Assembly (NCBI GenBank): GCA_030054145.1
Contig: JASGCK010000013.1
Coordinates: 1-59,598 of the forward strand
Direction: 5' to 3'
Length of the DNA: 59,598 nucleotides
Source: Cytophagales bacterium
GTDB lineage: Bacteria > Pseudomonadota > Gammaproteobacteria > Burkholderiales > Burkholderiaceae_C
The notes beneath the pieces were generated by a model. The model made no database searches and had not been told where the DNA came from. It saw nothing but the letters and a program-made list of their open reading frames with translations. Below, one piece after another: positions 37,647 through 47,257 of this stretch. A program made the translations under genes and the position numbers. How positions within the stretch are numbered: position 1 is the first letter of the stretch; the number at the start of each line of letters is the position of its first letter.

Positions 37647-38575
37647 GATTTCATTGTCTTAAGAATCAACTCGCGCGTGAGTGTGGGGGAGAGGTGCCAA
37701 GCGAAAGCGTACACGAAATTGCGCAGATACGCTCCCTTTTTGAAGGCAATTCTCGTGGTATTTTTTCCGAATAAATGACCTGCTGTCCTCATTTGTAAGT
37801 CGCTATTCGTCGTGCTATTTTGTTCCGTTTTGATTGCCATTTCAGCCAAAATACCCACGCCCAACCCCGTTTTGACGTAGGTTTTAATGACATCCGAGTC
37901 AATCGCTTCGAGCGCAATGCGCGGATGCAACTTAGCTTTGTTAAAGGCGCTATCAATCTTCGTGCGTCCAGTAAAAGAAGGATGGTAAGTAATTAGCGGC
38001 TGGGCAGCTAAATCCTTCAAACTGATTAGCTTTTGAGCAGCTAGTGGATGCCCTTTGGGCATAACCAGCACGTGCTCCCAGTCGTAGCAGGGCAACGTGA
38101 TTAGCTCTGAATACTCGGATAAGGCCTCAGTGGCAATCCCGATTTCCGCAACTTCGTCAATCAACATCTGCGCAACTTGATGCGGTGCACCTTGGTGCAA
38201 GCTAATGTTGACTAGCGGAAACTCTTCGCGCAGTTGCGCAATAGCCGCAGGTAGCACATATTGTGCTTGCGTATGCGTTGTTGCAATGCTTAAAGTGCCG
38301 CGGTCTTGCGCGGTATAGTGCTCGCCAATGCGGCGCAAATTGCCAAGCTCGTGCATGATCACTTCGACTCGCCTAAGCACCTCCTGACCAGCCTCTGTCA
38401 GGGCTTTGATTCGTTTGCCATGCCGCACAAAAATATCAATGCCCAGCTCAGCCTCTAACTCTAAGATACTTTTAGAGACACCTGGTTGACTCGTATGCAG
38501 CGCTTTGGCGGCTTCGGTCAGGTTTAGACCGCGCCTAGCGACTTCGCGAACGAACTGAAGTTGATGCAAATTCAT
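37643..38575 (-). CDS. LysR-type regulator, CysB/Cbl group
   Basis: 310 residues. Winged HTH at 1-60 (LNLTEAAKALHTSQPGVSKSI) and periplasmic-binding-like effector domain with the CysB-group features HTQAQYVLP and TYHPSFTGR. CysB proteins answer to O-acetylserine or sulfate state and turn on sulfur assimilation. Downstream of ppc and coupled to an aminotransferase that may act on methionine, which fits sulfur amino-acid control. No sulfate uptake genes are in the window. Confidence 0.88.
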   Translation of the reverse strand: MNLHQLQFVREVARRGLNLTEAAKALHTSQPGVSKSILELEAELGIDIFVRHGKRIKALTEAGQEVLRRVEVIMHELGNLRRIGEHYTAQDRGTLSIATTHTQAQYVLPAAIAQLREEFPLVNISLHQGAPHQVAQMLIDEVAEIGIATEALSEYSELITLPCYDWEHVLVMPKGHPLAAQKLISLKDLAAQPLITYHPSFTGRTKIDSAFNKAKLHPRIALEAIDSDVIKTYVKTGLGVGILAEMAIKTEQNSTTNSDLQMRTAGHLFGKNTTRIAFKKGAYLRNFVYAFAWHLSPTLTRELILKTMKS

Positions 38576-38586
38576 GATAATTTAAT

Positions 38587-41382
38587 CTAACCTGTATTGC
38601 GAAGTCCTGACGCTATCCCATTGATTGTCATATGAATTCCCATTTTTATTCTGTCGTCCGCCTTGCCTGAGCGATAGCGTTTCATCAAATCGACTTGCAA
38701 ATGATGCAGCGGATCAATGTACGGGAATCGATGCTCAATCGACCGAGCAAGCGAAGGATTATTTGCCAACCGTTTCTTTTGTCCTGTGATGAGTTCCAAT
38801 GCTTTTTGCGTGCGTAGCCATTCGTCTTGGATAGTTGAAAAAACTTGATTGCGCAGCGTTTTGTTGGGTACTAATTGAGCGTAGTGTTTGGCCAAGGTCA
38901 AATCTGATTTAGCCAAAACCATATCCATATTGGAGAGCAAGTTACTAAAAAACGGCCAATCAAGGTACATGGCTCTTAACTGCGCTAGGTTAGTTTTGCG
39001 CTGTGCAGCCGATACACGGGGCGATAGATCTAGCAAGTCCATCACGGCACTGCCAAATCCGTACCAGCCTGGCAGCGACATTCGGCATTGCCCCCAGCTA
39101 AATCCCCAAGGGATGGCACGCAAATCTTCAATAGCCTGATTGGCTTTGCGTGAAGCAGGGCGCGATCCAATATTTAGCTCTGCAATTTCACGAATCGGCG
39201 TTGCGCTAAAGAAGTAATCACTGAAACCAGCGGTTTCATAAATTAAGCTGCGATAGGTTTTCATGCTTGCGTTGGAGAGCAATTGCGCGGTGCTTAGGTA
39301 GGCAGATGGTACGCGGTGCGTTGTCGGCAGCAAGCTGGTTTCTAGCGTGGCAGCCACCAAAGTTTCCAAATGACGCCTTCCAATTTCAGGATTAGCGTAT
39401 TTGGAGCTGATAACTTCGCCTTGTTCAGTCAACCGTATTTGACCGCGAACCGTACCTTGGGGCTGCGCCAAGATCGCCTGATAACTAGGACCTCCGCCAC
39501 GTCCCACCGTACCGCCGCGCCCGTGGAACATCCGTAGTCGGATTGGTTTTTTAGGGGAAATCGTATCAAATAAAGCGACAAGGGCAACCTCGGCGCAGTA
39601 AAGCTCCCAATTACTGGTAAAAATTCCGCCATCTTTATTGCTATCGCTATAGCCAAGCATGATGTCTTGCTCGCTGTATTGATGCGCCATACCGCGCTGA
39701 ATCATGGGCAGCATTCCAGGCAACGCATAAAAATCCTGCATGATGGGTGCTGCTTGGCGAAGGTCTTCAATCGTTTCAAATAAGGGAACGACAATCAAAT
39801 CCGCGCATCCAGTTGCGCCAAGCGTGCCTTGCATGAGACCAACTTCCTTTTGAAGTACCAGTACTTCCAATAAATCACTCACGCTCTCGGTGTGGCTAAT
39901 GATGTAGTGGCGAATAGCATCCGCGCCGAGTTGCTGTCGCAGCTTAAAAGCCATCTCAAAAATGCCAATTTCACTTTGCGCCAATTCCGAATAGTTGAAA
40001 TGCGGAACTCGCAGCGGACGCGGATCATTTAAGACGCGCAAGAGCAGGGCGCGCTTGTCCTCCTCGCTCTGCGCCAAATACTCTTGCGACAGTCCCGCAC
40101 CAGACAGCAATTCGGCAACCACTTGCGCGTGCTTATCGGAGCTTTGCCGCAGGTCAACCGTTGCCAAATGAAAACCGAATACTTGGACGGTCCGAATCAG
40201 CGGACTTAAACGATGCCGCCTTAAGGTCGCGCCGTGGTTGGCTATCAAAGATGCCTCGATAGTTTGCAGATCAACCAAAAACTCAGCCGCACTCGGATAA
40301 GCGTTTTGCGGCTTCACCGCGTGGCGCGAAGCTTCGCCGCCCGTTAGCTCGGCGAGACTGGCGGCCAGTCGCGCATAAATGCCAATCAACGCACGGCGAT
40401 AGGGCTCGTCACGTCGGTGTTCATTGACATCGGGCGAAGCGTCCGCAAGTGCCTGCATGGCAGGTGAGATGTCCACCAACCGAATGGAGAGTGACAGTTC
40501 GCCGCCAAGATAATGAACTTCGGTCAGGTAATGGCGCAACACCAACTCACACTGACTATGCAAAGCGTAGTGCAGGGTGTGCTCATTCACGTTTGGATTG
40601 CCATCACGGTCACCGCCCATCCATTGCCCCATCCGCAAAAAAGAGGAGAGCGGCTGTTTTTGACCTAATGCAGTATCCAAAGCATCGTAGAGTTTGGGAA
40701 TTTCGCGCAAAAAGGTCGATTCATAAAACGACAGCGAGTTATCGATTTCGTCTTCCACCGTTAATTTGCTCAGTCGCAATAACCGTGTTTGCCATATTTG
40801 CAAAATTAAAGCGCGAAGACGTGCTTCGTTGGCGGCCAACATCTTGGGAGCCAGCGCATCGCGCGCTTGACGCGACAGCACAATTGCGTCGCGCTCCATA
40901 AGTAGTTTGGCAATGGCACGCTCAGCGTCCAAAATACTCTTGCGCTGAACCTCGGTGGGATGCGCCGTCAATACGGGAGCGATATAGGAAGTTGACAAAA
41001 ACTTAGCAATGTGGCTATTCGATACACGAGCCGAGCCGAGCCGCTGCAACGCTTTTTCTAAACTACCATCTTGGACGTGCCCCGCTTGATCGTGTACCAA
41101 GCGCCGCTGAATGTGGTGCTGGTCTTCTGCAAGATTGATAAGGTGACTGAAATAGGTAAAAGCACGAATCACCTGCACCGCTTGATCACTAGTGAGTGAC
41201 TGCAACAACTTAGAAATATCAAGTTCCGCTTGTGGATTGGGATTTCGCCTAAACGCAACCGACTGCAGCCGAATTCGCTCCACCAGTTCATAAGCTGGAG
41301 CACCATCCTGTTCGCGAATCACATCGCCAAGAATTCGCCCCAGCAATCGAATGTTTTGAATGAGTAATTGATCTTTTTTCAT
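38587..41382 (-). CDS. ppc: phosphoenolpyruvate carboxylase
   Basis: Carboxylates PEP to oxaloacetate, refilling the TCA cycle. 931 residues, usual length. Catalytic His in [12 protein letters not shown] (near 140), [10 protein letters not shown] near 580 and the Arg loop [13 protein letters not shown] near 620; C-terminal QNTG-type end (LRNTG). The ATG has no clear ribosome site. The integrating element begins within about 115 bp upstream. Confidence 0.97.
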   Translation of the reverse strand: MKKDQLLIQNIRLLGRILGDVIREQDGAPAYELVERIRLQSVAFRRNPNPQAELDISKLLQSLTSDQAVQVIRAFTYFSHLINLAEDQHHIQRRLVHDQAGHVQDGSLEKALQRLGSARVSNSHIAKFLSTSYIAPVLTAHPTEVQRKSILDAERAIAKLLMERDAIVLSRQARDALAPKMLAANEARLRALILQIWQTRLLRLSKLTVEDEIDNSLSFYESTFLREIPKLYDALDTALGQKQPLSSFLRMGQWMGGDRDGNPNVNEHTLHYALHSQCELVLRHYLTEVHYLGGELSLSIRLVDISPAMQALADASPDVNEHRRDEPYRRALIGIYARLAASLAELTGGEASRHAVKPQNAYPSAAEFLVDLQTIEASLIANHGATLRRHRLSPLIRTVQVFGFHLATVDLRQSSDKHAQVVAELLSGAGLSQEYLAQSEEDKRALLLRVLNDPRPLRVPHFNYSELAQSEIGIFEMAFKLRQQLGADAIRHYIISHTESVSDLLEVLVLQKEVGLMQGTLGATGCADLIVVPLFETIEDLRQAAPIMQDFYALPGMLPMIQRGMAHQYSEQDIMLGYSDSNKDGGIFTSNWELYCAEVALVALFDTISPKKPIRLRMFHGRGGTVGRGGGPSYQAILAQPQGTVRGQIRLTEQGEVISSKYANPEIGRRHLETLVAATLETSLLPTTHRVPSAYLSTAQLLSNASMKTYRSLIYETAGFSDYFFSATPIREIAELNIGSRPASRKANQAIEDLRAIPWGFSWGQCRMSLPGWYGFGSAVMDLLDLSPRVSAAQRKTNLAQLRAMYLDWPFFSNLLSNMDMVLAKSDLTLAKHYAQLVPNKTLRNQVFSTIQDEWLRTQKALELITGQKKRLANNPSLARSIEHRFPYIDPLHHLQVDLMKRYRSGKADDRIKMGIHMTINGIASGLRNTG

Positions 41383-41386
41383 TTAT

Positions 41387-41410
41387 TTAACATAATATAA
41401 ATTGTGTTAA
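41387..41410. promoter_or_regulatory. AT-rich region with inverted repeat before ppc
   Basis: TTAACA (41387-41392) and TGTTAA (41405-41410) form a perfect inverted repeat in a very AT-rich stretch right upstream of the ppc ATG. It may be a promoter/operator for ppc or mark the element end. The gap 41383-41497 holds no tRNA gene and no other recognisable feature. Confidence 0.3.
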
Positions 41411-41497
41411 TTTTTTAGGGAAGTTTAGAAGCGGTTTTTAAGCACAACAGCGCGGCAGTTTCAAGGTTACGGTCAAACAATCTTGGAGCTTTTACAC

Positions 41498-42427
41498 ATG
41501 TTAACTTTCGATAAAAAATTACTACCCACGGTAGTTACGGCCATAGGCCCAAAAGGCGGGATATCCAAAACCACCACCATCAGCAATCTCGCTGGTTTGC
41601 TTGCTGATCTTGGCAAAAAAGTTCTGGTCATTGACACAGATAAGCAACAATCCCTAAGCCGTCAATTTTTGGATATTGCCAACGAACCCTATCTCCCTGA
41701 TGGTACATCCTCGGAGCGCACTGAAGCTCCAGGCAATACAACGGGTCTTGGTGAAATCTTGTACCGCGGCGGCATCGTTCACAAAGAAGATATCAGGCCA
41801 TCCATTCGTGGTGGCATTGATGTGATTGTCAGCAACATTGGTGATGAGCACATTCACTGGCTTAAGGAGCGCATGGATGCGTTTTCAATGTTCATCCGCA
41901 TCATCAGTTCAGACTTGATTGTTGGTCACTACGATTACGTATTGATTGACACCCAAGGCTCAGTGAATGTGATTGGTAAAAATGCAGGCGTAGCTTCAGA
42001 TGTAATTTTGTCGCCATTACCCCCCAATCAGCTTGACGTTGGCACCTTCATTGCTGATGCGCCTCGAATTTGGGATGAAATTGATCGCACTTGCGAAATG
42101 ATTAACCGCAAACCACCCCGCGTTTGCGTTGTGTACTCCAAGGCGAATTTTCGCTTGGTTAACGACCAGGTCATGCGTCAGGTAATCGAGCCATTTATTC
42201 AAGCTAGCCCACGAATGGAGCTGCTCAATACAGTCATCCCGCCCTCCACCATTTATACCCAAGCCACAGCCATGCGTGTGCCAGTTCATCTTGTCGATGG
42301 ATCAACCAAAACTGGTTCGCCATATGACGTCATGCACCAACTCATGTTTGAGTTGTTTCCTGATCTGCAAGACCAGTGGACTGGCGAGCCCGTTGCAAAC
42401 GGGACTGGAGTTGGAGATGCAGCATGA
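41498..42427 (+). CDS. parA: ParA/Soj ATPase of an integrating conjugative element
   Basis: 309 residues; deviant Walker A GPKGGISKTTT (near 16-26), Walker A' VIDTDKQQS, Walker B VLIDTQGS near 151. ATG 41498 with GGAG nine bases upstream; the open frame to 41483 adds five residues. In PFGI-1/PAPI-1-type elements a soj/parA gene sits at one end and helps keep the element in the cell. Overlaps the next gene by 4 bp. Confidence 0.92.
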   Translation: MLTFDKKLLPTVVTAIGPKGGISKTTTISNLAGLLADLGKKVLVIDTDKQQSLSRQFLDIANEPYLPDGTSSERTEAPGNTTGLGEILYRGGIVHKEDIRPSIRGGIDVIVSNIGDEHIHWLKERMDAFSMFIRIISSDLIVGHYDYVLIDTQGSVNVIGKNAGVASDVILSPLPPNQLDVGTFIADAPRIWDEIDRTCEMINRKPPRVCVVYSKANFRLVNDQVMRQVIEPFIQASPRMELLNTVIPPSTIYTQATAMRVPVHLVDGSTKTGSPYDVMHQLMFELFPDLQDQWTGEPVANGTGVGDAA

Positions 42428-42639
42428 AAAGCATCAAGGCTACGCTCACACGCACTCGCACTTTTAAACCTTTGGTGCAGCTAGATGGCGACTTATTTAA
42501 CGGCGTTGAGCTCACACCAGCTCAGCTACGTTGGATCGCGCAAACACTTATCCACATTGCAGAATTGTCAGACGCTCATCTCTGCACAGGAAAGCACTAT
42601 CGTGACGCGACACAGATATATACCGAGGTGTCAGCATGA
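42424..42639 (+). CDS. small protein between parA and parB
   Basis: 71 residues, no recognised family; basic N-terminus (TLTRTRTFKPLVQLD) and an amphipathic helix around 30-48 (LTPAQLRWIAQTLIHI). Coupled on both sides by ATGA overlaps, so translated with parA and parB. In many elements of this type a DnaB-like helicase gene occupies this place. Confidence 0.75.
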   Translation: MKSIKATLTRTRTFKPLVQLDGDLFNGVELTPAQLRWIAQTLIHIAELSDAHLCTGKHYRDATQIYTEVSA

Positions 42640-44396
42640 AGAAAAAATTGAGATCTGATGACATGCTCAAAGCAATGGAAATAAATGTAGCGAACGCTGT
42701 TGCGGCTCAGTCACAGGTTGTGGCCACGCCGCAAACTGTTGCAGTTAATTCTGTGGCCAGCAATCACATGTCTGTCATTCGACTGTCTGTACATCAAGTT
42801 AAAGCCTTTGAGGGCAACCCTCGCACGGTTGACAACGAGGAAGCACAAAACATCGAAGACTCAATTCGAGCAGCTGGCTTGAATCAACGACTCACGGTTA
42901 CAAAACGCCCTAACGATGAATTTCACATACTTTCCAACGGTGGACGGACAAGGCTGACTGCTTTACAGAAACTCGCAAAAGAAGATCCTCAAAAATTTGC
43001 GATACAGGATTTCATGCTGGAGCCCTATGTCTCGGAAGAGAAGCTGCTTGCAGCTCACATGATCGAAAACCACGTGCGCAGCAAGAATATGGTTTTGTGG
43101 GATACGGCAGTTGGATTTTTGAAATTGCGTGATTTATTGGTTAAGGAGCTTGGGCGTGATGCAAGCTCTAGTGAATTTGAAAAACGCCTCAAAGAGAATG
43201 GCTTAACCGCAAACTCCGATCAACTACAACGTTATGAGTTTGTTTGTCAGCGATACGCTTCACTCCATGAAGCCTGCCGCGCCCAGCTTAATTTTCGCGG
43301 TATTAAAGATGTACTACAGCCAAATCTAAATCTGTTGCAAATTTTATGGGTCAAGCATCCAGAAAAAAATGTCATTGGCTTCAAGGACGCTTATCAACAA
43401 GCGGTAGCTTTGTATATGCCTCCTGAGGCTGATAAAAGCAAATTCAGCGCTCAGGATTTGCAGCAGCACATCAATCGGCACTTTGCGCAAATACTGGGCT
43501 ATGACGTGGGTCAGATGGAACAAATGCTGGCGATGGTCAAGAGCGATGCCAATATCCAACTTGCCGATTTACTCACCCCAGCATCACAAGACAATTATTT
43601 AGATGATGGCGCAACGACTGCCCTGCCCTTGCCAAATGAATCGCAGACGGCACAAGGTGCAAGCGGTGGGCAGTACGGTGTAACCACAACGACACAAAAC
43701 CAAGCCCGCGCTACCAGTGCCACAAACGAACAGATCGCACAGCAAGGACTAGAGCATCTAACCAACAGCTTCGCTGGTGGTCGAACTGGCGGTTCAACTC
43801 TGCGTGTGGCGCAAACATCTGACCTACTACCACCAAGATCCGCTGCGAGTTCTAGTGCAAGCGAACAAGATGGCGCACCCCACCCCATCACAACTGACTT
43901 ACCAGGGCTTTCAGAAGCGGATGCCGCGCAAGACAGCTTTCAGCAAGCTGTAATGATGCTTGCACAGGAAGCAGGTGTGTACAACTGCATCCGCTTCACT
44001 GAAACCTCCTTGCCTTACGGGTTTTATTTAGAAGTGCCTGCGGACGGCAGGCAAATCGGTGACCAGCCCGACGACATTGCCGTGCAGGCGTGGTGGTTCC
44101 TAAATTGTGTCAGCGGTGTACTCTCTGAAATTGATGCAAATCCTGATTGCTTGCCAGTCGATTCATTGTTGCGTCAATCGTATTCTGCCTATGCCACAGG
44201 GGATGATGGAACATCTTGGCAGCAAATAGTAGAGCAACAACTTGGCGGTGCCATGCAAACTGATGCTCTCTCTATGCTGGGAGTCATCACAGGCGGCTAT
44301 GCCCTGCGTGAGTTAGCGCTGCGCGTTGTAGATGCCATGTTCATGCTCAACAGCTATCACTTGGCCGCTCAAGCACAAGGGGGTCTCCATGAGTGA
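42636..44396 (+). CDS. parB: ParB-family protein of a PFGI-1-type element
   Basis: 586 residues. N-terminal ParB/Srx nuclease-like domain at about 45-145 (FEGNPRTVDNEEAQNIEDSI, then SNGGRTRLTAL), followed by helical DNA-binding and a long Gln/Ala/Ser-rich linker (340-430) and a C-terminal domain. Length and layout match the 'integrating conjugative element ParB, PFGI_1 class' family (TIGR03764). Acts with ParA. No parS-like palindrome recognised nearby. Confidence 0.88.
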   Translation: MKKKLRSDDMLKAMEINVANAVAAQSQVVATPQTVAVNSVASNHMSVIRLSVHQVKAFEGNPRTVDNEEAQNIEDSIRAAGLNQRLTVTKRPNDEFHILSNGGRTRLTALQKLAKEDPQKFAIQDFMLEPYVSEEKLLAAHMIENHVRSKNMVLWDTAVGFLKLRDLLVKELGRDASSSEFEKRLKENGLTANSDQLQRYEFVCQRYASLHEACRAQLNFRGIKDVLQPNLNLLQILWVKHPEKNVIGFKDAYQQAVALYMPPEADKSKFSAQDLQQHINRHFAQILGYDVGQMEQMLAMVKSDANIQLADLLTPASQDNYLDDGATTALPLPNESQTAQGASGGQYGVTTTTQNQARATSATNEQIAQQGLEHLTNSFAGGRTGGSTLRVAQTSDLLPPRSAASSSASEQDGAPHPITTDLPGLSEADAAQDSFQQAVMMLAQEAGVYNCIRFTETSLPYGFYLEVPADGRQIGDQPDDIAVQAWWFLNCVSGVLSEIDANPDCLPVDSLLRQSYSAYATGDDGTSWQQIVEQQLGGAMQTDALSMLGVITGGYALRELALRVVDAMFMLNSYHLAAQAQGGLHE

Positions 44397-44925
44397 AACA
44401 ACCTTCCCACAAGCGTTAGAAATTTCAGCCAAGGCTTTAGAGCCGCTGATCGCCATTGAGATTCTGCGAGAGCATGGCAGCGCACTCGCCGAGGAGTCTC
44501 GTTCCGTTTTAGAGCGTGTTTCGCGTGGCGACGGTACGGGTGATCTATTCAACGTTCGTGTTGATGTATCACGATTGATATGGACGGCTAATTCAGAGGA
44601 ATTTAAACGCTGGTCTGAGAATGCCCTGCGTTATTGCGTAGTGCGACAAGCCAGCTTCCCGATGTTGCAGCGTTTATTTAAAACCACGCGAGAGCGCGTC
44701 AAGCAAATTCGTGATGAGACAAATTCTCAGCCACCACCACCACGATTTTTTAGTGCAATTGATGAGAGCACGCGCCATCAAATTTACCTGAGCTGGATGC
44801 AATTCAATCAAGAATTTGAACGTGAAGCAGACAGGTGGTTCATGCTGGGACAAAAGTATCCCACGATGCCCTTGAATGTGCTTGAGACCATTGTTTCATT
44901 AGATGTTTCTGGAGGTTCTAAATGA
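44389..44925 (+). CDS. DUF2857-like element protein
   Basis: 178 residues; start ATG 44389 with AGGGGG upstream (frame open to 44332). A predicted HTH-like stretch near 85-105 (SFPMLQRLFKTTRERVKQIRDE). Placement directly after parB, overlapping by 8 bp, and this pattern agree with DUF2857 proteins of SPI-7/PFGI-1 elements; the match is by context and general look, not by a firm motif. Confidence 0.55.
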   Translation: MSETTFPQALEISAKALEPLIAIEILREHGSALAEESRSVLERVSRGDGTGDLFNVRVDVSRLIWTANSEEFKRWSENALRYCVVRQASFPMLQRLFKTTRERVKQIRDETNSQPPPPRFFSAIDESTRHQIYLSWMQFNQEFEREADRWFMLGQKYPTMPLNVLETIVSLDVSGGSK

Positions 44926-45386
44926 GCATAACTGCCGATAACCATGATGTACTCGATCCCGTCGAGAGCTTCGCAACGTATCTTGAAGCAAATCCTGATG
45001 CGTCCATGATGTTGCTGCAACCACCAATTGCTGTGAATGCTGCGTATATCGATATTGCAGGCGGATTGACGGGCGGTGTCTTGCTCAGTGCTCTCTGTCA
45101 AGCAGACGCTGACATGGACAATGAATTTGCAGCAACTCCTAAGTCCGATTGGCTACCCTACTCTGTTGCGACCATTCATGCCATTTATCGACTAACGGAT
45201 AAAGAGCAGCGTACTGCCCGTGAGCGATTGACTCGCTTAAAGCTCATCGAGGAGCGCCGCACGGGCTATCCCGCGCAACTGCAAATCAAAGTCAATCACG
45301 AAGCCATCGGTCATGCTTTGATGACTCTCTTGAAGCAAAAGACTACTCGCGGTGATCGTGACCTGGGCACTCCAGTTTTGCATTGA
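44922..45386 (+). CDS. winged-helix-module protein, replication-linked
   Basis: 154 residues. The middle and end (YIDIAGGLTGGVLLSALCQ; then LTDKEQRTARERLTRLKLIEE) have the same plan as two modules in the next gene, a form seen in replication and DnaD-like proteins: a helix, a Trp, a polar segment and a helix with K-EQ-xAR-xx-L-xx-L-x-L-I-E-E. Four-base overlaps with both neighbours. Confidence 0.6.
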   Translation: MSITADNHDVLDPVESFATYLEANPDASMMLLQPPIAVNAAYIDIAGGLTGGVLLSALCQADADMDNEFAATPKSDWLPYSVATIHAIYRLTDKEQRTARERLTRLKLIEERRTGYPAQLQIKVNHEAIGHALMTLLKQKTTRGDRDLGTPVLH

Positions 45387-47257
45387 TTGAAGCGAATTCA
45401 CCTTTAACCATGCAGCACCCTCCATCTCTACAGCCGCACTTGCAGCAACCCCATCGACTTGATCTGGGACGGCAAGTGGTGGCTCAGATGGTCAGACCAT
45501 CTGAGCGGCGAGCGCCAGTCTCGCCCAGTGATGAGGCCTCAGCCTTATCACTGTCGCAGTTGCTGGCTCAGGAGCGAGTCATACGTTTCAATGTTAATTT
45601 AGCAGTCATCACGAAAGACGTGAAGGCAACTTTGTTTGCCAGTCAACTGCTCTACTGGACACAGCACGGACAAGCCGTTATCGAAAACGGCGGTTGGATC
45701 TTTAAAACCCGCGAGCAGTGGGAGCACGAGACAGGTTTAAGCCGTGCGGAACAAGAGCGCGCCAGGTCGATATTGTTAGAGCTTGGTTTGGTCGCTGAGG
45801 CGCGTGTAGGTTCACCCGCACGTAATTGCTACCGAATCATCCCAGAAGCTCTAGGACAGGCTTTGGCGCACGTTATGCGGCGAGAAGCTAGGCAGCTATC
45901 GCTTTTTGATTTGCGAACGCCCGCAGGCGAAACACAGGTGCTTTTAGGTCGTCATCTTGCATACTACTGCGCGTTTGCCAGTCTTACGGAATCAATCACC
46001 AATGCAGTGATGCTCTCCAAATGCTTGCAGCTCCAGCAAACAGTCAGCAAAGCGCAAACTGAAAGGCTCAAAGCCAAGCACACATTCGTTACTGAAATTC
46101 CGTGGGATCAAGACTGGTTTCGCTTGGCACCACATCAAGTGCAAACTGAAACTGGTTTATCACCAGCACAGCAAAAAAGAAGCAAGCAAAATCTATGCCA
46201 ACTTAATTTATTGGAAGAAGCGCAAGATCGCAAAGGTTATGGCTTCGTAAGGGTCAAGGTGAAGGCTTTGTTTGGTAAGTTGACCGATCATTTACTTGGC
46301 AAGCTTGTTAGTAAGCATAAAGAAACGTGCGATCAAGGTAGAGGACAAAACTATTCAACTTCTGAAAAGTTCGGCACAGTACCGAAGTGTTCAAATACTG
46401 AAAAGATGTTCACGGTGAACAACTCCGCCAAAATGGCGCAGATTATCGACATAGTTAAAAACTCGCCATCTAGTTCTGCCCAAAGGTCAAATCCAGTAGG
46501 AGACTTTTTACACCCCAGTAGGCGAGTTTTTACACCCCAGTTGGCGAGTTTTGAGGGGGTCAGAAGGCGACTTTTTGACCCCCTATACGCGCACGGAAGA
46601 AGGATTACAGTAACTGGATTACAACAACAACTACAAACACGTCCTGCAACTGCAAGTTATCCACAGCCTAGCAAAAAGTCTCCTACTGAAAACATCCCAG
46701 TTGTTGTTGTTTCCCCTGCTGATTTTTCAAAAAACGGAAGTCAGAAAGGCCAATCAAGCCAAACGCAAAACATCGAGCTACAGCATCTGCAATGGCCAAA
46801 CCAACTTGATGCTATTCAAAAACAAGCTTGTCAAAAATTACTTCGAGGTCAGGCAGTCCCAGAAAACCGTCATCAATTATTGGTGGATGAGTTGGCTGGT
46901 TTTGTGGATACAGGCAAGGTTAACAATCCAGTTGCCTACTTTTCTAAGTTGATCCGTTTAGATATTGAATCGGGACCTGACGGCATGGTGTTTAGCCATG
47001 CCCATGAAGTTGCACAAATCAGGGATGCCAAAAAGGCGCATGAGGAGCGCACTGCTCACAGCATCGCCGCGCTGAATGCTGAAACCACAGTTCAAAAAAC
47101 AGCAAGTCAAAACTCGCTTACTGAGGTTCGTGACTCACTAACGCCAGCCATCAATCCATCAAAATTATTAGCCGACCTACGTCAAAAAATAGGCTTGCCG
47201 CCTGCCGCACCGTCTGCTCGCAAATCATCACAAAGCGAGGTCAAACATGATTATTGA
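45383..47257 (+). CDS. putative replication protein (STY4528-like), carries an embedded repeat region
   Basis: 624 residues. TTG 45383 overlaps the previous stop as in the neighbouring pairs; ATG 45410 is the alternative. Two winged-helix-like modules: about 65-155 (TGLSRAEQERARSILLELGLVAEA) and about 195-300 (TGLSPAQQKRSKQNLCQLNLLEEA). Residues about 325-410 are encoded by a low-quality stretch of palindromes and 22-bp repeats, so this part is likely a spacer in the protein and a functional site in the DNA. The C-terminal part (470-560) is helical. Position matches STY4528-family island replication proteins. Confidence 0.65.
   Translation: MIEANSPLTMQHPPSLQPHLQQPHRLDLGRQVVAQMVRPSERRAPVSPSDEASALSLSQLLAQERVIRFNVNLAVITKDVKATLFASQLLYWTQHGQAVIENGGWIFKTREQWEHETGLSRAEQERARSILLELGLVAEARVGSPARNCYRIIPEALGQALAHVMRREARQLSLFDLRTPAGETQVLLGRHLAYYCAFASLTESITNAVMLSKCLQLQQTVSKAQTERLKAKHTFVTEIPWDQDWFRLAPHQVQTETGLSPAQQKRSKQNLCQLNLLEEAQDRKGYGFVRVKVKALFGKLTDHLLGKLVSKHKETCDQGRGQNYSTSEKFGTVPKCSNTEKMFTVNNSAKMAQIIDIVKNSPSSSAQRSNPVGDFLHPSRRVFTPQLASFEGVRRRLFDPLYAHGRRITVTGLQQQLQTRPATASYPQPSKKSPTENIPVVVVSPADFSKNGSQKGQSSQTQNIELQHLQWPNQLDAIQKQACQKLLRGQAVPENRHQLLVDELAGFVDTGKVNNPVAYFSKLIRLDIESGPDGMVFSHAHEVAQIRDAKKAHEERTAHSIAALNAETTVQKTASQNSLTEVRDSLTPAINPSKLLADLRQKIGLPPAAPSARKSSQSEVKHDY
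46361..46424. repeat. two palindromic units inside the replication gene
   Basis: Unit 1: CTGAAAAG then TTCGG (46370-46374) and CCGAA (46382-46386). Unit 2: CTGAAAAG then GTTCAC (46408-46413), G, GTGAAC (46415-46420). Unit 2 (46398-46424) is an exact reverse complement of 49304-49330. Both units start with the same CTGAAAAG box. They are read through as codons (EKMFTVNN). Confidence 0.9.
46493..46584. repeat. iteron-like 22-bp tandem repeats (possible replication origin)
   Basis: Four units start at 46493, 46515, 46537 and 46561. The first two (22 bp each) differ at two bases; the core is GGCGAGTTTTTACACC. An inverted copy of the core is at 46457-46467. AGGGGGTC (46554-46561) and GACCCCCT (46577-46584) flank the last unit as a perfect 8-bp inverted repeat. 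Direct repeats at one helical-turn multiple (22 bp, about two turns) inside a replication gene are what an iteron origin looks like. Confidence 0.75.

Noticed and set aside
41383-41497. tRNA gene or attachment site as element target
   Set aside because: I searched for a tRNA-like 3' end (GGTTC-A... CCA) and found none. A direct repeat cannot be found because the other end is outside the window.
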